DNA from: DASQZT01 sp963728965
Lineage (GTDB): Bacteria > Acidobacteriota > Terriglobia > Bryobacterales > Bryobacteraceae
DNA: 64,000 nucleotides
Assembly (NCBI GenBank): GCA_963728965.1
Contig: CAVSMH010000006.1
Span: forward strand, 868,001-932,000
Direction of reading: 5' to 3'
Position 1 is the first letter of the stretch. Each line of letters begins with the position of its first letter. The position numbers were made by a program, and so were the translations under genes. Under the pieces are notes generated by a model. The model ran no database searches. It saw nothing but the letters and a program-made list of their open reading frames with translations, and had not been told where the DNA came from. Below, piece by piece: positions 13,925 to 23,575 of this stretch.

Positions 13925-16855
13925 ATGCGAAAAACCGCTATTTGCCTCCTGTTGGCGCTTTCTGCGGTCGCGGCGCCCGCGCAGAAGATCGATGAGGCCT
14001 ATTCGGCCAAGATCAAGGAGTACACCACCGAGCCGTTTTTCCTCACCGAACTGGTGGACCACCTGCCGGCCTCCGCTACCGTGCCCACCCCCGAAAAGGT
14101 GCTCGGCTACGTCATCGGAACCCCCAACAAGCTCACCTACACCAAGGACATCGACCGCTACCTGCGCGAACTGGAGAAGGCCTCCAAGCGCGTCAAAGTC
14201 TTCTCCATCGGCCGCTCCGAAGAGGGCCGGGAGATGCTCCTGGTCGCCATCTCGGACGAGGCCAATATCGCCCGGCTGGACCACTATAAGGACATCACCG
14301 CGCGGTTGGCGGACCCGCGCCGGACGCCGCAGCCCGAGGCCGATAAGCTGATCGCCGAGGGCCTGCCCCTGTACTGGGCCTCCGGCTCCATCCACTCGCC
14401 CGAGACCGGGTCGCCCGAGATGCTCATGGAACTGGCCTACCGGCTCGCCGTCGAAGATTCGCCGCTCATCCAGAACATCCGCAAGAACGAAATCGTGCTG
14501 ATCACCCCCGTCGTCGAAACCGACGGCCGCGACCTGGCGGTGGACGTCTACAACTACCGCAAAGCCAACCCGGGCAAGCCCGCGCCCAACCAGGTCTACT
14601 GGGGCAAATACGTGGCGCATGACAACAACCGCGACGGCATCGGCATGGCCCTCGCGCTGACCCGCAACATGATGGGCGCCTTCCTCCAGTACCACCCCAC
14701 CGTCCTGCACGACCTGCACGAATCCGTGCCGTTCCTCTACGTCTCCACGGGCATGGGGCCGTATAACGCCTGGCTCGATCCCCTGGTCATCGACGAATGG
14801 CAGAAGATGGCCTACGTCGACATCGAAGAGATGACCAAACGCGGCGTCCCCGGCATCTGGACCCACGGCTACTACGATGGCTGGGCGCCGAACTACATGT
14901 TCTACATCGCCAACGGGCACAACTCCATCGGCCGCTTCTACGAGACGTTCGGCGCCGGCGGCGCCGACACCGGCGAACGCACCATTCCCGGCAACAGCAC
15001 CAGCCGCACCTGGTTCCGGCCCAACCCGCCGCTCCCGCGGGTGCGCTGGTCGATTCGCAACAACATCAACCTCCAGCAGAGCGCCATCCTTTTTTCCATG
15101 GACAACGTCGCGCGCAACGCCAAGCAGTTCCTTCAGAACTTCTACCTGAAGAGCAAGCGCAGCGTCGAGAAGGCGAAGAATGAAGGTCCGGTGGCCTGGG
15201 TGATTCCGGGCGACGATCCGCGTCCCGGCCAGGCGGCGGAACTGGTCAATCAGTTGTGCCTGCAAGGCGTGGAGGTGCATCGGCTGACTGCCGAAAGCGG
15301 CAAGTTTCCTGCCGGCAGCTACGTGGTGCGGATGGACCAGCCCTACAGCCGCATGGCCGACATGCTGCTCGATACCCAGTACTACAACGTGAACGATCCG
15401 GCTCCCTACGATGACACCGGCTGGAGCCTGGGCCCGCTGCACAACGTGACCACCGCGCGCGTAACCAATGCCGAGATCCTCCAGGCGCCCATGACTCTCG
15501 TCACCGGGCCCGCCAAACCCAAGGGCGGGGTCGCCGGTTCCGGAACCGCGGCGTACCTGATCAATCACAACGCCGACAATGTTCTCGCCACGCTGCGCTT
15601 TCGTTTGAAGGACGTCAACATGTCCGCCGCCGAAGAGACGTTCAAAGACGGCGACCGCAGCTTCAGCGCTGGCTCCTTCATCATCAAGACGGACGGCAAC
15701 CCGCGCGATCTGCGCAGCCGGCTGGAAACCGCGGCCGGCGACCTGGGGGTCCCGGTGGTGGCCGCGGCGGACGTGCCCACCGTACCGATGCACGAGCTGG
15801 CCGCGCCGCGCATCGCCTTCGTCCACACCTGGACCAGCACCCAGAACGAGGGCTGGTTCCGCATCGCCTTCGACCGGATGCAGATTCCCTACGACTACAT
15901 CTCCGATCAGAAGCTCGGCCAGACGGCGGACCTCCGTTCGAAGTACGACGTGATCGTCTTCGGCCCGGTGAACGGCACCGCGCAGCGCATCGTCAACGGC
16001 ATGCCGCACACCGGAGATCCGGTGCCGTGGATGAAATCCGCCCTCATGCCCAATGTGGGCGACTCGCCCGACCAGACCGCCGATATGCGCGGCGGCATGG
16101 GCCTCGAAGGCCTGGTGAATGTCTCCAGGTTCATCGATGCCGGGGGGTTGTTCGTCACCATCACCGGCAATGCCTCCATCCCTATCGACTACGGCCTGGT
16201 GGAGGGCATCACCATTCAAAACACCCCGGAGCTGCGGGCACGGGGATCGGTGCTCGGGGCCACGATTGCCGATAAGCGCAGCCCCATCGCCTACGGTTAC
16301 GGAGACAAGCTGGCGCTGTACTTCAGCCAGGCACCGGTGTTTTCGGTGAATGCATTCGGCGGCTTTGCCGGCGGCCGCGGCGGCCGTGGCGGCGGCGGAT
16401 TCGGCGCGGCCGAAGCCGGCCGTCCCAGCGGGCGGGGCCGGCCCGACGAGCAGGACATCCCGCAAGGGCGCCCGCTCCAGATGGCCTCGCCCGTGCGCCC
16501 CGGGGATTCATCGGCCGACCAGGCCTTCGGCGGCGGCCGCGGCGGCGCCCAGGTTCCGCCCGCGATGCGTCCGCGCGTGGTGGTGCGCTTCGCGGCCGAA
16601 AACGAGCTGTTCGTTTCCGGCATGCTGGCAGGCGGCCGCGCGCTGGCCAACACCCCCGCCGTGATCGACGCGCCGCGCGGCAAGGGCCACGTGCTGATGT
16701 TCGCCAACAATCCCATGTGGCGTAACGAGACGCAGGGCAGCTACTTCCTGCTGTTCAATGCCATGCTCAACTACGATCACCTCAGCGTGGGGGCGCAGGC
16801 GGCCGGGCCGGGACGAAGAACTGCCCCTCCGCCACCAACTCAGCCGGGCCGGTGA
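13925..16855 (+). CDS. Large secreted M14-family zinc carboxypeptidase
   Basis: A 976-residue exported protein (signal MRKTAICLLLALSAVAAPAQ). The M14 domain covers roughly residues 60-400: SGSIHSPETGSPEM supplies the zinc ligands His157 and Glu160, DNNRDGIG is the substrate-binding Asn-Arg region, and YHPTVLHDLHES holds the third ligand. The C-terminal half is a glutamine-amidotransferase-like or sugar-binding-type region typical of the long M14 enzymes of acidobacteria, interrupted near residues 815-850 by a Gly/Arg-rich low-complexity insert (GGRGGRGGGGFG). The last 74 bases overlap the convergent dapF gene. It probably degrades peptides in the periplasm or outside the cell. Confidence 0.88.
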   Translation: MRKTAICLLLALSAVAAPAQKIDEAYSAKIKEYTTEPFFLTELVDHLPASATVPTPEKVLGYVIGTPNKLTYTKDIDRYLRELEKASKRVKVFSIGRSEEGREMLLVAISDEANIARLDHYKDITARLADPRRTPQPEADKLIAEGLPLYWASGSIHSPETGSPEMLMELAYRLAVEDSPLIQNIRKNEIVLITPVVETDGRDLAVDVYNYRKANPGKPAPNQVYWGKYVAHDNNRDGIGMALALTRNMMGAFLQYHPTVLHDLHESVPFLYVSTGMGPYNAWLDPLVIDEWQKMAYVDIEEMTKRGVPGIWTHGYYDGWAPNYMFYIANGHNSIGRFYETFGAGGADTGERTIPGNSTSRTWFRPNPPLPRVRWSIRNNINLQQSAILFSMDNVARNAKQFLQNFYLKSKRSVEKAKNEGPVAWVIPGDDPRPGQAAELVNQLCLQGVEVHRLTAESGKFPAGSYVVRMDQPYSRMADMLLDTQYYNVNDPAPYDDTGWSLGPLHNVTTARVTNAEILQAPMTLVTGPAKPKGGVAGSGTAAYLINHNADNVLATLRFRLKDVNMSAAEETFKDGDRSFSAGSFIIKTDGNPRDLRSRLETAAGDLGVPVVAAADVPTVPMHELAAPRIAFVHTWTSTQNEGWFRIAFDRMQIPYDYISDQKLGQTADLRSKYDVIVFGPVNGTAQRIVNGMPHTGDPVPWMKSALMPNVGDSPDQTADMRGGMGLEGLVNVSRFIDAGGLFVTITGNASIPIDYGLVEGITIQNTPELRARGSVLGATIADKRSPIAYGYGDKLALYFSQAPVFSVNAFGGFAGGRGGRGGGGFGAAEAGRPSGRGRPDEQDIPQGRPLQMASPVRPGDSSADQAFGGGRGGAQVPPAMRPRVVVRFAAENELFVSGMLAGGRALANTPAVIDAPRGKGHVLMFANNPMWRNETQGSYFLLFNAMLNYDHLSVGAQAAGPGRRTAPPPPTQPGR

Positions 16856-17606
16856 GGTAGTAAGACTCGTCTTCGATGCGCAGGTCGATGGGGCCGGCGG
16901 GGGTGAGCACGCGCACCGGCGAACGGGCCACTCCGCGCGTGACCGCTGCCGCCGCGGCGCCCGTCGAACCGGTGCCGGAACTCATCGTCTCCCCGGCGCC
17001 GCGTTCGTAAAAACGCGCTTCGATGCGGTGCTCGTCCACCGCCCGGAAGAACGATACGTTGGTGCGGCGCGGGAAGTGGGGGTGCGATTCGATCTCCGCC
17101 CCCATCCCCCGCCAGTCGAATTCGAAACCCTCGACCGGCACCGCGCACTGCGGGTTGCCCACCCACAGCAGCGTGACATCGCGTGCGCCGGCGGAAAGGG
17201 CGAGGTCGAACCGCGCCGCCGTCAGTTCCGGGCGGCCCATGTTCATTTCGAATTCGAAGGCCAGGTCTCCGCGCTTCAGCAGCCGCAGGATCTTGATGCC
17301 GGCCCCGGTGCGCACCCGCACCAGACCCGCCGCGTAGCCGTGGCGGATGAGAAACGCGGCGGCGCAACGCGTGCCGTTGCCCGAGATCTCGGCCAGGCTG
17401 CCGTCGGAATTGTAGAGTTGGATGGCGCCTTCAGCCTCCGCGTCGGCGGGCGGCGCCACCAGCATCCAGCCATCGGCGCCGATGCCGGTGTGGCGGTCGC
17501 AGATGGCGCGCGCCAGCTCGGCGCGGTCGCCTTCCGGCGCATCGCTCTCCCAGGTGAGCAGAAAATCGTTGCGGGCGCCGTGCGCCTTAGTGAAGGGAAT
17601 CTTCAT
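16782..17606 (-). CDS. dapF: Diaminopimelate epimerase
   Basis: A 274-residue DapF-type protein that should interconvert LL- and meso-diaminopimelate for lysine and peptidoglycan synthesis. Seen: FTKAHGARNDFLL at the N-terminus, the first catalytic cysteine in ISGNGTRCAAAF, and the second active-site loop ERGAGETMSSGTGS. In well-studied DapF the second loop carries a catalytic cysteine (ACGSG or similar); here that position is serine, so activity could be altered or this could be a lineage variant. ATG 17606 overlaps the stop of the upstream GT39-YbjQ gene by four bases (ATGA). Its 3' end overlaps the convergent peptidase gene. Confidence 0.88.
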   Translation of the reverse strand: MKIPFTKAHGARNDFLLTWESDAPEGDRAELARAICDRHTGIGADGWMLVAPPADAEAEGAIQLYNSDGSLAEISGNGTRCAAAFLIRHGYAAGLVRVRTGAGIKILRLLKRGDLAFEFEMNMGRPELTAARFDLALSAGARDVTLLWVGNPQCAVPVEGFEFDWRGMGAEIESHPHFPRRTNVSFFRAVDEHRIEARFYERGAGETMSSGTGSTGAAAAAVTRGVARSPVRVLTPAGPIDLRIEDESYYLTGPAELVAEGQFFVPARPPAPPR

Positions 17607-19474
17607 TGCCCGGCCGGTACCACCACCACCGCAGTGCCGTAGGCCAGCACTTCGGTGACGCCGTTCATGACCTCGGTGGCGTCGTAGGACACGGCCACCA
17701 CGGCGTTCGCGCCCAGTTCGTTGGCATGCTGAATCATGAGTTCGAACGCATCGCTGCGGGTCTTCTCGCACAGTGAGGTGAACAGGCTGATGTTCCCGCC
17801 CACGATGGTCTGCAAGCCGCCGCCGATCGTGCCGAAGATGGAACGGGAGCGTACGATGATGCCGCGCACGACGCCGAGATTGCGTGTCGTGCGGTAGCCC
17901 GGCAGATCGAATGCGGTCGTAACGTTTTCGTGCGGTACCAAAGGAATACCTCCTTGACGCCGGTAGATTTCGATGACCGGCTCATGCTTTTCGACGATGG
18001 TCTTCTCCAGCCGGTAGCGGATGCCATACTTGCCGGCGCGCAGGATGGCGCTCTGTGAAGGGTCGCCGCCCTTCACCACGGCCCATTCCTGACGCAGAAA
18101 AAGGTCCGGGCGGGTCACCGTGGCCCAATATGGCAGGCCGTTGACCACGCTGAGAGTTTCGCGCAACGGGATGCCCATGGTGCGGAAGATGCCGAAGAAA
18201 TCGTCACCCGACGAGGCGAGGATACCCGAACCTGGGGCAAAGCGGGGACGCAGATAGTCGGCCGCGGCGTGCATCCAGGCGCGGCGTCCTTCGGAATTGG
18301 CGCGCGACTCCGCCCAGGTGATCCAGTTCTCGTGTCCCGGGTGGATCAGCCAGTGGATGCTCCCGGCCAGCAGTACGAGGCCCGCGGCAAGCCGGCGGTA
18401 GCGAGGCGGCGCCGTCGTCACCAGCGCCGCGGCCGAGAGCGCCAGCAGCGGCAGGACCCCCAGGCCATACCGGGTGTTGTAGTAAGAAAACGGCCATAGA
18501 TGCGGCATGAAAATGGGGACGACTCCGGCATGCATGCTCCAGATGACGTGCAGCCCGGGGAGAATCAGCAGAACGAGCGGCCACCACACGCGGCGGTAGA
18601 GCGCCACGGCGGCCCCGGCCAGGGCGAGCAGCGCGAGTTGCGGTCCCGCCACCAGTTGCGCCGCCTGCCGGTAGTAGTAGTAGGCCATGTGCCAGTCACG
18701 CCGGCCGGGGAAATCGGCCGCACCCTGGATGGCCCGGGCGGAGTAAGGCCCGCGGTAGAAATCGAGCGCGTCGCCGGTGAGATACCAGTTGTTGGCCAGC
18801 CAGTAGAGCGGGCCGGCACCGGCCAGCACGGAAAACAGCAGCGCTACCAGGACCCGCCGGCGGCGCGCGGCGTACAGGAAGTACGCGGCCACGAACGGCA
18901 GCAGGACCCAGCCTTCATAGCGGGTGAGAGTGGCCGCCCATGCGGCGAGTCCGGCGCCCACCACCGCACCCCAGCCCTGGGTCTGGCGGAAGCGCACCGT
19001 AAAGTAGAGCAGGGCCATGAGCGCGGCGAAGAATATGGCCTCGGTCATGGCCGTGGACTGGAGATACAGCAGGTTGGGATTGAGCGCCGCGAGCCCGGCA
19101 GCCGCCACCGCCGGCGAGTTCGAGCCGAAAATACGGCGGGCGGCGAAGAACAAAAACGTCCCGCCGATGACGAAGCAGATCGCGGACGGAAACGCCGCCG
19201 CGATGCCGCTATACCACCAACGGTCCACGTGAACGAACGGCAGGAGCAGGACGTGGGGCAGGGGCAGCCATACCGAGCCGATCTGGTCGTAACCGGGGGT
19301 CTGGTTGTCGAGGATGCGGCGCGCCGTATTCAGGTGCGCTTCGGCATCGCCATAATAGAGCAGCCAGCCGTGCGAATAGAAATACCAGACCGCGATGGCG
19401 CTGACCAATGCCAGCAGCGGAACCGGCAGCAAGTCCCAGGCGCTAAAACGCGGTGCAGCTTTGGAATTCGTCAT
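17603..19474 (-). CDS. GT39-like membrane glycosyltransferase fused to a YbjQ (UPF0145) domain
   Basis: A 623-residue product. Residues 1 to about 400 form a polytopic membrane region with the acidic loop YYGDAEAHLNTARRIL early on, as in dolichyl-phosphate-mannose-type (GT39/ArnT-like) transferases. A soluble stretch to about 510 follows. The last 110 residues (VPHENVTTAFDLPGY, GGGLQTIVGGNISLF, ANELGANAVVAVSYD) are a complete YbjQ/UPF0145 domain, normally a free-standing small protein. ATG 19474 overlaps the PfkB gene by 32 bases. A strong internal Shine-Dalgarno before a TTG at 17941 suggests that YbjQ could also be made separately. Confidence 0.78.
   Translation of the reverse strand: MTNSKAAPRFSAWDLLPVPLLALVSAIAVWYFYSHGWLLYYGDAEAHLNTARRILDNQTPGYDQIGSVWLPLPHVLLLPFVHVDRWWYSGIAAAFPSAICFVIGGTFLFFAARRIFGSNSPAVAAAGLAALNPNLLYLQSTAMTEAIFFAALMALLYFTVRFRQTQGWGAVVGAGLAAWAATLTRYEGWVLLPFVAAYFLYAARRRRVLVALLFSVLAGAGPLYWLANNWYLTGDALDFYRGPYSARAIQGAADFPGRRDWHMAYYYYRQAAQLVAGPQLALLALAGAAVALYRRVWWPLVLLILPGLHVIWSMHAGVVPIFMPHLWPFSYYNTRYGLGVLPLLALSAAALVTTAPPRYRRLAAGLVLLAGSIHWLIHPGHENWITWAESRANSEGRRAWMHAAADYLRPRFAPGSGILASSGDDFFGIFRTMGIPLRETLSVVNGLPYWATVTRPDLFLRQEWAVVKGGDPSQSAILRAGKYGIRYRLEKTIVEKHEPVIEIYRRQGGIPLVPHENVTTAFDLPGYRTTRNLGVVRGIIVRSRSIFGTIGGGLQTIVGGNISLFTSLCEKTRSDAFELMIQHANELGANAVVAVSYDATEVMNGVTEVLAYGTAVVVVPAGQ
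17939..17955 (-). promoter_or_regulatory. Internal ribosome-binding site and TTG start candidate for the YbjQ domain
   Basis: Minus strand AAGGAGGT (17948-17955) is a full-strength Shine-Dalgarno. It is followed by an in-frame TTG at 17941 after 6 bases, precisely at the beginning of the YbjQ domain (LVPHENV). A protein from 17941 to 17603 would have 112 residues, the normal YbjQ size. Confidence 0.55.
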
Positions 19475-20360
19475 AGCGCGCGTCGATTTGCTCGCGGGTG
19501 AGCGTACGGAAGCGATCGACGCCGAATTTCTCACAACAGAAGCTCCCCATGACCGAGCCGTAGATCACCGCGCGGCGCAGTTCCGCGAAATCGGGCTTGC
19601 CGTGCCGCGGGTCGATTCCCTGGCCGGCCAGGTAGCCGATGAATCCGCCCGCGAAGCTGTCGCCGGCGCCGGTGGGGTCGAACACATCTGCGAGCAGGTA
19701 ACCGGGCGCCATGAAATGAGCGGAGCCCTGAAACAGAATGGCGCCATACTCGCCGCGCTTAATCACCAGGGTGGCCGGACCCATTTCCAGGATGCGGGCC
19801 GCCGCGCGGCGCAGGTTATGCTCTCCGGAAAGCATGCGGGCTTCGCTGTCGTTGATCAGGAGGAAGTCCCATTCCTTGATGGTGGCGAGCAGTTCGTCGC
19901 GGTAATCGCGGATCCAATAATTCATGGTGTCGCCGCCGGCGAATTTCAAGGCCCCCATCTGGCTGCGCACGCCCTTTTGCAAGGCCGGCTGAATGTTGCC
20001 GAGGAGGAGGTAAGGAGCCGCACGGTAGGAAGGCGGCAGCCTGGGGTTGAACCCGGCGAACACGTTGAGATCGGTGACCAGGGTGGTGCGGTCGTTCATA
20101 TCGGCGGAGTAGACGCCGGCCCAGAAGAAGGTCTTCCCCGGGACGCGCTCAAGGCCTTCGAGATCGATATTCCGGGAAGCGAGAAAATCGACGTCTTCGC
20201 GCGCGAAATCGTCGCCGATGACGGCCACGAGCTTCACCGGCGTGAAATAGGCCGCGGCGAGGGCGATGTAAGTAGCGGCCCCGCCCAGCATGCGATCGAC
20301 TTTGCCGTGCGGCGTTTCCACGCCGTCGTATGCGACGGAACCCACAACGATCAGGGACAT
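19443..20360 (-). CDS. PfkB-family carbohydrate kinase
   Basis: A 305-residue sugar or nucleoside kinase. The N-terminal glycine motif (MLGGAATYIALAAAYF) and the C-terminal PfkB signature DPTGAGDSFAGGF with the catalytic Asp are present. Compared with fructokinases, the middle region (WAGVYSADMNDRTTLVTDL) fits the adenosine-kinase/ribokinase-like subgroup common in acidobacteria; the substrate is not predictable. It is the first gene of a minus-strand run with the GT39-YbjQ fusion (32-base overlap) and dapF (4-base overlap), so these three are probably cotranscribed. Confidence 0.88.
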   Translation of the reverse strand: MSLIVVGSVAYDGVETPHGKVDRMLGGAATYIALAAAYFTPVKLVAVIGDDFAREDVDFLASRNIDLEGLERVPGKTFFWAGVYSADMNDRTTLVTDLNVFAGFNPRLPPSYRAAPYLLLGNIQPALQKGVRSQMGALKFAGGDTMNYWIRDYRDELLATIKEWDFLLINDSEARMLSGEHNLRRAAARILEMGPATLVIKRGEYGAILFQGSAHFMAPGYLLADVFDPTGAGDSFAGGFIGYLAGQGIDPRHGKPDFAELRRAVIYGSVMGSFCCEKFGVDRFRTLTREQIDARYDEFQSCTAF

Positions 20361-20531
20361 GTAAGAGAAGATTGTAGCAACCCTTCCCCCACGGCCCGGC
20401 CGCTGCGGGCGCCGCTCTGCTGGGGGGGCCGCTCGCTGGCGTTCATAGTAGCCGTCGTCGCCCTCGGCGAGGCGGCGCAGGTGGGGGTAGTGGCGCGGAA
20501 CTCTGCCTGACCGCTTGGGTTAGTTAATTTT

Positions 20532-23411
20532 TCACTTTACCGAGACCGTGACAAGGGAACGACTGAGGTATTGCGGCAATGCGGAAACCACCGGACCCAA
20601 ACCCAGATACACGGGCACTGCATTCGGGTCGAGCGTGCACTGCCAATATCCATGACAAAGGGCATCGGGCACACGCACATTAAGTTGCAGGACGCCCGCC
20701 ACGATGCCGGGGGCAGGGCCTGCGTAAAGAATCTCGGCGGGGGCGCCACCCACGAAGATGACAGAGACAGGCAACACGGGTTTCGAGTCCGTAGCCACCA
20801 CGATCTGGCCATCGCGAATCGCGGGCTGCATCGCTCCAGCGCCCGTAGCATACAGCGTCACAATGGAACCGACTGAGGCCGGGTTTTCCGGTGAATTGAT
20901 CGAGCCGTCCTGATTCAGGGCCGCAGCCTTTCCCCCGCGCGGCGATGAAGGATCGAACGTGAAGACCGCTGGAGCGGCCTCGGCGATTTCGATCGTCGCG
21001 GCTGCCGATTGCTGTCCTTTATATTCCACACGAACTTCGACGGTAGCGCCGGGCATGACTGAGAATGGAACGACAGCGTTCACAGCGTAGGTTTGCGCGT
21101 AGAGCATTGGCGCGGGCACCCCATCGAACAACACGCGCACTCCGCCGAGGTTCGTGCCGAACCTGCCCGAAGCATCCGGCTGCGCGGAAACCCCGGCCGC
21201 TGGCCCGAAATCGGTTCCGAACAGAATTACGACTTCTCCGGGAGCCACCGGTGCAGGTAACAGATTCGCGGCGTTCACTACCGACCGCGGCAACAGAATC
21301 GGAGGGCCGGAAGTGGGTCGAAGCACGCTGGCCTTGCGAAGCTGGAAGCTGCCGAGATCGGCAATGTAGAGATTGCCTCCGGTGTCCACGGCGATTCCGC
21401 GGGGTGTCAGCGCCTCCAAGAAAGCCGGCACCACCCCATCCGCCGAAGCTCCGCTCTGCGAAGAGAAAAAGTGATAAACCTGGCCCCAGCCGGCGACCGT
21501 GTCGATGATGCCATCGGGCCGGACGCGCCGAATCCGGTCGTCGGCAATGAACAGGTCACCATCGGAGTCGAGAGCGATAGAAACCGGGTGCGCCAATGCC
21601 GCCGAGACTGCCGGCACTCCATCGTTACTGGAACCCATTTGGCCGGTGCCGGCGACCGTCGCGATGACGCCGCCCGCCGAGATCTTGCGAACCGCGGGAG
21701 CGGGAGGAAAGCTGTCTGCGGTATACACATTCCCGGCCAAATCCACCGCGACGCTCACAGGCGATGCCAGTTCGGCCGCAGAGGCTGGTCCGCCGTCCCC
21801 GGAGTACCCCGCTGCCCCATTCCCGGCGAGCGTCGTAATCGTTCCGCCCGTGCTGACTTTTCGGATGCGATGATTGTCGGTATCGGCGATGTAGAGGTCG
21901 CCGGCGCGATCCACAGCCACTGCGGAGGGCGACGAGAGTTGGGCCAGTACGGCGGGTCCGCCATCACCTGAGAATCCCGAGATTCCCGAACCGGCAACGG
22001 TGGTGATGGTGCCGCTCGCGTCCACCTTGCGGATGCGGTGATTGCCAGTATCAGCAATGAAGAGATCGCCTGCCGTGCCGATGGCGATCTGTCCGGGCAG
22101 GTTCAAAGGCGCACTCGTTGCTGCAACGCCATCGGCCACGTAACCTTGTTCGCCGGTTCCCGCGACCGTGGTGATGATGCCATTCGCGTCGATCTTGCGA
22201 ATTCGTCCCGAACCGTCATTGAGGTAGATATTGCCCTGAGAGTCCAGTGCCACCGTTTGGGGGTAGGGCAGCGACGCGGCGCTGGCCGGTCCGCCGTCAC
22301 CAATCGGCGGGCTGGCAAACAACGAGATCCTCCCATGCGTATCGACCTTCCGCACGACTGAGTTCCCGAAATCGGCGATGTAAAGATTTCCAGCCGCATC
22401 AAAAGCAATGCCGGATGGATAATTCAGTTGCGAGGACAGGGCGTCGCGGCCTGGACCTAAGAGATAGCCACCCGTTCCGTTTCCAGCCACTGTATGAATG
22501 ATGCCGTCCGAAGTTACTTTCCGAATCTCAGCGCGCCACCCTTCTGCGATGAACAGATTTCCGGCATGATCCACGGCAACGGCAGTGGGATGAAGCAGCC
22601 AGGCAGCGGTCGCGGGCACGCCGTCCTGCGGGCCGAGGGCGGACCCGCCACCGGCCACCGTTCGGATCGTCCCATCGGGGCTGACCTTGCGCACCAGGCT
22701 GTTGCGATCGGCGATGTACAGGTTCCCGGCGAGATCGGCGGCGAGTCCGATGACGTCGATTTGCGCGGAGGTGGCCGGCCCGCCATCGCCTGCGGTTCCG
22801 AATTGACCCGTGCCGGCCACGGTGGAGATGATTCCATCCGGCGTCACCTTCCGTACGCGAGCGCCGCCGTACTCCCCGATGTACACGTTACCCCGGAGAT
22901 CGACTGCCAGAGCGAAGGGTAGATTGACCTGAGCACGCGAGGCCGGTCCCCCATCGCCGCTGCTGGCGGCAACCCCCGGAAAGCCCGGATTGATTGTCGC
23001 CCCAACAAAGGTCGTGACCCTTCCACCCTGGGTCAACTTCAAGACTCGATTATTCGCTGTGTCGGCAATATAGACGGACCCGGCTGCATCGGCGGCTACG
23101 CCCAAGGGAAACCCCAATTGAATGGTGCCGTTCACCGGGCCGGCACCGAACCCGGGCACGCCCGGTCCGGCGATCACCACCATCGAACCAGATGGAGTGA
23201 CCCGATAGACTTTACCGTTGTATCCACCGATATAAAGATTTCCGGCGGTGTCGAAAACCAACGTTTCCGGCCGAAACACTTGGCTTTGGTCCTGGGTTCG
23301 GCTGCCCGCAATCGTGCTGAGAGTGTATAAGGGGCCAACAATCTCAGAGGCTTTAGATTGTGCCCACGCTGCGCTGATCAGGGCGAAAGCCAGAGGAACA
23401 AAACGGAACAC
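20532..23411 (-). CDS. Secreted NHL-repeat protein with Solibacter-type C-terminal domain
   Basis: A 959-residue exported protein (signal FRFVPLAFALISAAWAQS). From about residue 30 to 700 it contains some ten to twelve NHL-type beta-propeller repeats; each has a core such as GNLYIADRNSLVRKVSPDG followed by TVAG and a GDGGPA turn. Residues about 715-955 match the shape of the Solibacter uncharacterised C-terminal domain (TIGR03437): SVVNAANLLPAPVAPGEVV and a late VTLYATGAG. Likely an extracellular binding protein. GTG 23411 is preferred over GTG 23417 because AGGAAGG lies 5 bases upstream of the former. No enzyme motif is seen. Confidence 0.88.
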   Translation of the reverse strand: MFRFVPLAFALISAAWAQSKASEIVGPLYTLSTIAGSRTQDQSQVFRPETLVFDTAGNLYIGGYNGKVYRVTPSGSMVVIAGPGVPGFGAGPVNGTIQLGFPLGVAADAAGSVYIADTANNRVLKLTQGGRVTTFVGATINPGFPGVAASSGDGGPASRAQVNLPFALAVDLRGNVYIGEYGGARVRKVTPDGIISTVAGTGQFGTAGDGGPATSAQIDVIGLAADLAGNLYIADRNSLVRKVSPDGTIRTVAGGGSALGPQDGVPATAAWLLHPTAVAVDHAGNLFIAEGWRAEIRKVTSDGIIHTVAGNGTGGYLLGPGRDALSSQLNYPSGIAFDAAGNLYIADFGNSVVRKVDTHGRISLFASPPIGDGGPASAASLPYPQTVALDSQGNIYLNDGSGRIRKIDANGIITTVAGTGEQGYVADGVAATSAPLNLPGQIAIGTAGDLFIADTGNHRIRKVDASGTITTVAGSGISGFSGDGGPAVLAQLSSPSAVAVDRAGDLYIADTDNHRIRKVSTGGTITTLAGNGAAGYSGDGGPASAAELASPVSVAVDLAGNVYTADSFPPAPAVRKISAGGVIATVAGTGQMGSSNDGVPAVSAALAHPVSIALDSDGDLFIADDRIRRVRPDGIIDTVAGWGQVYHFFSSQSGASADGVVPAFLEALTPRGIAVDTGGNLYIADLGSFQLRKASVLRPTSGPPILLPRSVVNAANLLPAPVAPGEVVILFGTDFGPAAGVSAQPDASGRFGTNLGGVRVLFDGVPAPMLYAQTYAVNAVVPFSVMPGATVEVRVEYKGQQSAAATIEIAEAAPAVFTFDPSSPRGGKAAALNQDGSINSPENPASVGSIVTLYATGAGAMQPAIRDGQIVVATDSKPVLPVSVIFVGGAPAEILYAGPAPGIVAGVLQLNVRVPDALCHGYWQCTLDPNAVPVYLGLGPVVSALPQYLSRSLVTVSVK
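20532..23411 (-). repeat. Tandem NHL-coding repeats
   Basis: Within this gene, mainly 21300-23250, the DNA is a series of related units of about 160 to 190 bases that encode the GNLYIAD / IRKV / GTGIITTVAG pattern. They are diverged at nucleotide level, so they are ancient duplications rather than recent expansions. Confidence 0.7.
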
Positions 23412-23575
23412 GTGCACCTTCCTGACAAAGATGGAGGACGCGCGGAAGCATTATAACCGGATGCGGGGGGCGCTCGGCGGGGCGAGCGACGGGGGTGCCG
23501 CTCGGTGTGGGGCGGGGGTGGTGGGACTGGTCGCCGCAACCGCGGGGATTGGCTGACCCTGCCGGGGTGGGCGCG

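Noticed and set aside
13913..16465. Minus-strand open frame of 850 codons opposite the M14 peptidase
   Set aside because: It is rich in Gly, Val, His and Asp without family motifs, and the plus strand has a signal peptide and zinc-binding motifs.
21300..23250. Possible CRISPR-like or satellite repeats
   Set aside because: The repeating units are coding NHL repeats with diverged DNA and no constant spacer structure.
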